This document shows, piece after piece, positions 6,285 through 6,516 of a DNA stretch of 6,516 nucleotides; the first letter of the stretch is position 1; every line of letters starts with the position of its first letter. Made by a program: the position numbers and the translations under genes. The notes under the pieces were generated by a model. It made no database searches. It worked only from the letters and a program-made list of their open reading frames with translations, and was not told where the DNA came from. The DNA comes from an uncultured Lachnospiraceae bacterium (GTDB lineage: Bacteria > Bacillota > Clostridia > Lachnospirales > Lachnospiraceae). The stretch covers positions 1 through 6,516 of the forward strand of contig CAMPAX010000131.1 in the NCBI GenBank assembly GCA_946633495.1, written 5' to 3'.

Positions 6285-6297
6285 GATAATAATTATC
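6285..6297. promoter_or_regulatory. Palindrome at the predicted guaB transcription start
   Basis: GATAAT and ATTATC (6285-6290 and 6292-6297) are exact inverted copies around one base, covering the predicted start point near 6295. A symmetric site at +1 is a typical operator position, but AT-rich palindromes are also frequent by chance. It does not resemble a purine riboswitch or any regulator site I can name. Confidence 0.35.
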
Positions 6298-6301
6298 CCT
6301 T

Positions 6302-6330
6302 ATGCTATCAAAGATACTCGCCAGTGTCAA
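6302..6330 (-). promoter_or_regulatory. guaB: Sigma-A promoter of guaB
   Basis: The minus strand has a perfect -35 TTGACA (6330-6325), a 17-base spacer and the -10 TAGCAT (6307-6302, four of six matching TATAAT). It lies just past the tRNA terminator and predicts transcription from about 6295, giving a guaB leader of about 50 bases. Confidence 0.75.
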
Positions 6331-6344
6331 CCAGTTTCCAAGCC

Positions 6345-6389
6345 AAAAAAATGCCGAAAATGGTACCGTGTTTTGTACCTTTTTTCGGC
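6345..6389 (-). terminator. Intrinsic terminator of the tRNA-Gly transcript
   Basis: On the minus strand GCCGAAAA (6389-6382) pairs with TTTTCGGC (6360-6353), and inside it GGTAC (6379-6375) pairs with GTACC (6366-6362). Seven U follow one base after the stem (6351-6345). It lies 51 bases beyond the tRNA 3' end and just before the guaB -35 box, insulating guaB from tRNA transcription. Confidence 0.85.
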
Positions 6390-6440
6390 AAAAAAATGGA
6401 GACCCTCACGAGTCCCCCGTACTCTCAATCGAGCACCAAG

Positions 6441-6512
6441 AGCGCGAGACGGGAATCGAACCCGCGACCCTCTCCTTGGCAAGGAGATGCTCCACCGCTG
6501 AGCCACTCGCGC
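6441..6512 (-). tRNA. tRNA-Gly (anticodon GCC)
   Basis: A complete 72-base cloverleaf is visible on the minus strand. The acceptor stem is GCGCGAG/CTCGCGC (6512-6506 and 6448-6442) with discriminator U (6441). The D arm is GCTC/GAGC, the anticodon stem is TCTCC/GGAGA around the loop TTGCCAA (anticodon GCC, reading GGC and GGU), and the T arm is GCGGG/CCCGT (one G-U pair) with loop TTCGATT. CCA is not encoded and must be added after transcription. The U73 discriminator is usual for bacterial tRNA-Gly. The tRNA promoter is outside the window, as only four bases precede the 5' end. Bases 6390-6440, between the tRNA and its terminator, hold no second tRNA that I can recognise. Confidence 0.97.
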
Positions 6513-6516
6513 ATAT

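Noticed and set aside
6243..6295. Purine riboswitch in the guaB leader
   Set aside because: The predicted leader is only about 50 bases, too short for the aptamer, and none of the conserved loop sequences is visible.
6390..6440. Second tRNA or tRNA remnant downstream of tRNA-Gly
   Set aside because: No acceptor stem, T-arm GTTCGA motif or anticodon arm can be placed, so the stretch looks like ordinary trailer sequence.
6061..6501. Plus-strand frame of 146 codons running from guaB into the tRNA
   Set aside because: It crosses the guaB start, promoter and terminator and most of the tRNA in antisense, and has no domain character.

Overview
This looks like a piece of core chromosome from a Firmicute of class Clostridia, most likely Lachnospiraceae-like. 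The basis is moderate GC, AGGAGG-type ribosome binding sites, sigma-A type promoters, U-tract terminators, a tRNA without an encoded CCA, and a DUF6382-like/FHA protein. The family placement is inferred from protein character, not from a database search. Every gene lies on the minus strand, so transcription runs from the right edge to the left.

In order of transcription the window holds: a complete tRNA-Gly(GCC) (6512-6441) with its own terminator (6389-6345); guaB, IMP dehydrogenase (6242-4782), behind a good promoter (TTGACA-N17-TAGCAT) and a short leader with repeats; a GC-rich 234-base gap containing an 84-base segment that can fold into a long rod-like hairpin; typA/bipA, a ribosome-associated GTPase (4547-2718); nicotinate phosphoribosyltransferase (2674-1226), 43 bases downstream of typA and probably cotranscribed with it, ending at a clear terminator (1214-1173); and a monocistronic gene for an FHA-domain protein (999-76) with its own extended -10 promoter and a strong, probably bidirectional terminator at the window edge.

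Three of the four proteins are housekeeping enzymes: GuaB commits IMP to guanine nucleotides using NAD+, the nicotinate phosphoribosyltransferase salvages nicotinate for NAD, and TypA is a GTPase acting on the ribosome. A shared GTP/NAD theme is possible but may be coincidence. The FHA protein is the only regulatory or accessory-looking gene. It has an N-terminal domain of unknown biochemical role, an acidic Ser/Thr-rich linker with two 'T-[IV]-L' strings, and a C-terminal phosphothreonine-binding domain.

Two starts are moved inward from the longest reading frame because the ribosome binding site lies inside the longer frame: the FHA gene (999, not 1020) and the nicotinate phosphoribosyltransferase (2674, not 2701). 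No mobile element, CRISPR array, phage gene or broken gene is visible. I see no convincing new multi-gene system. The most interesting items are the structured guaB-typA gap, the FHA protein linker and the guaB leader repeats.
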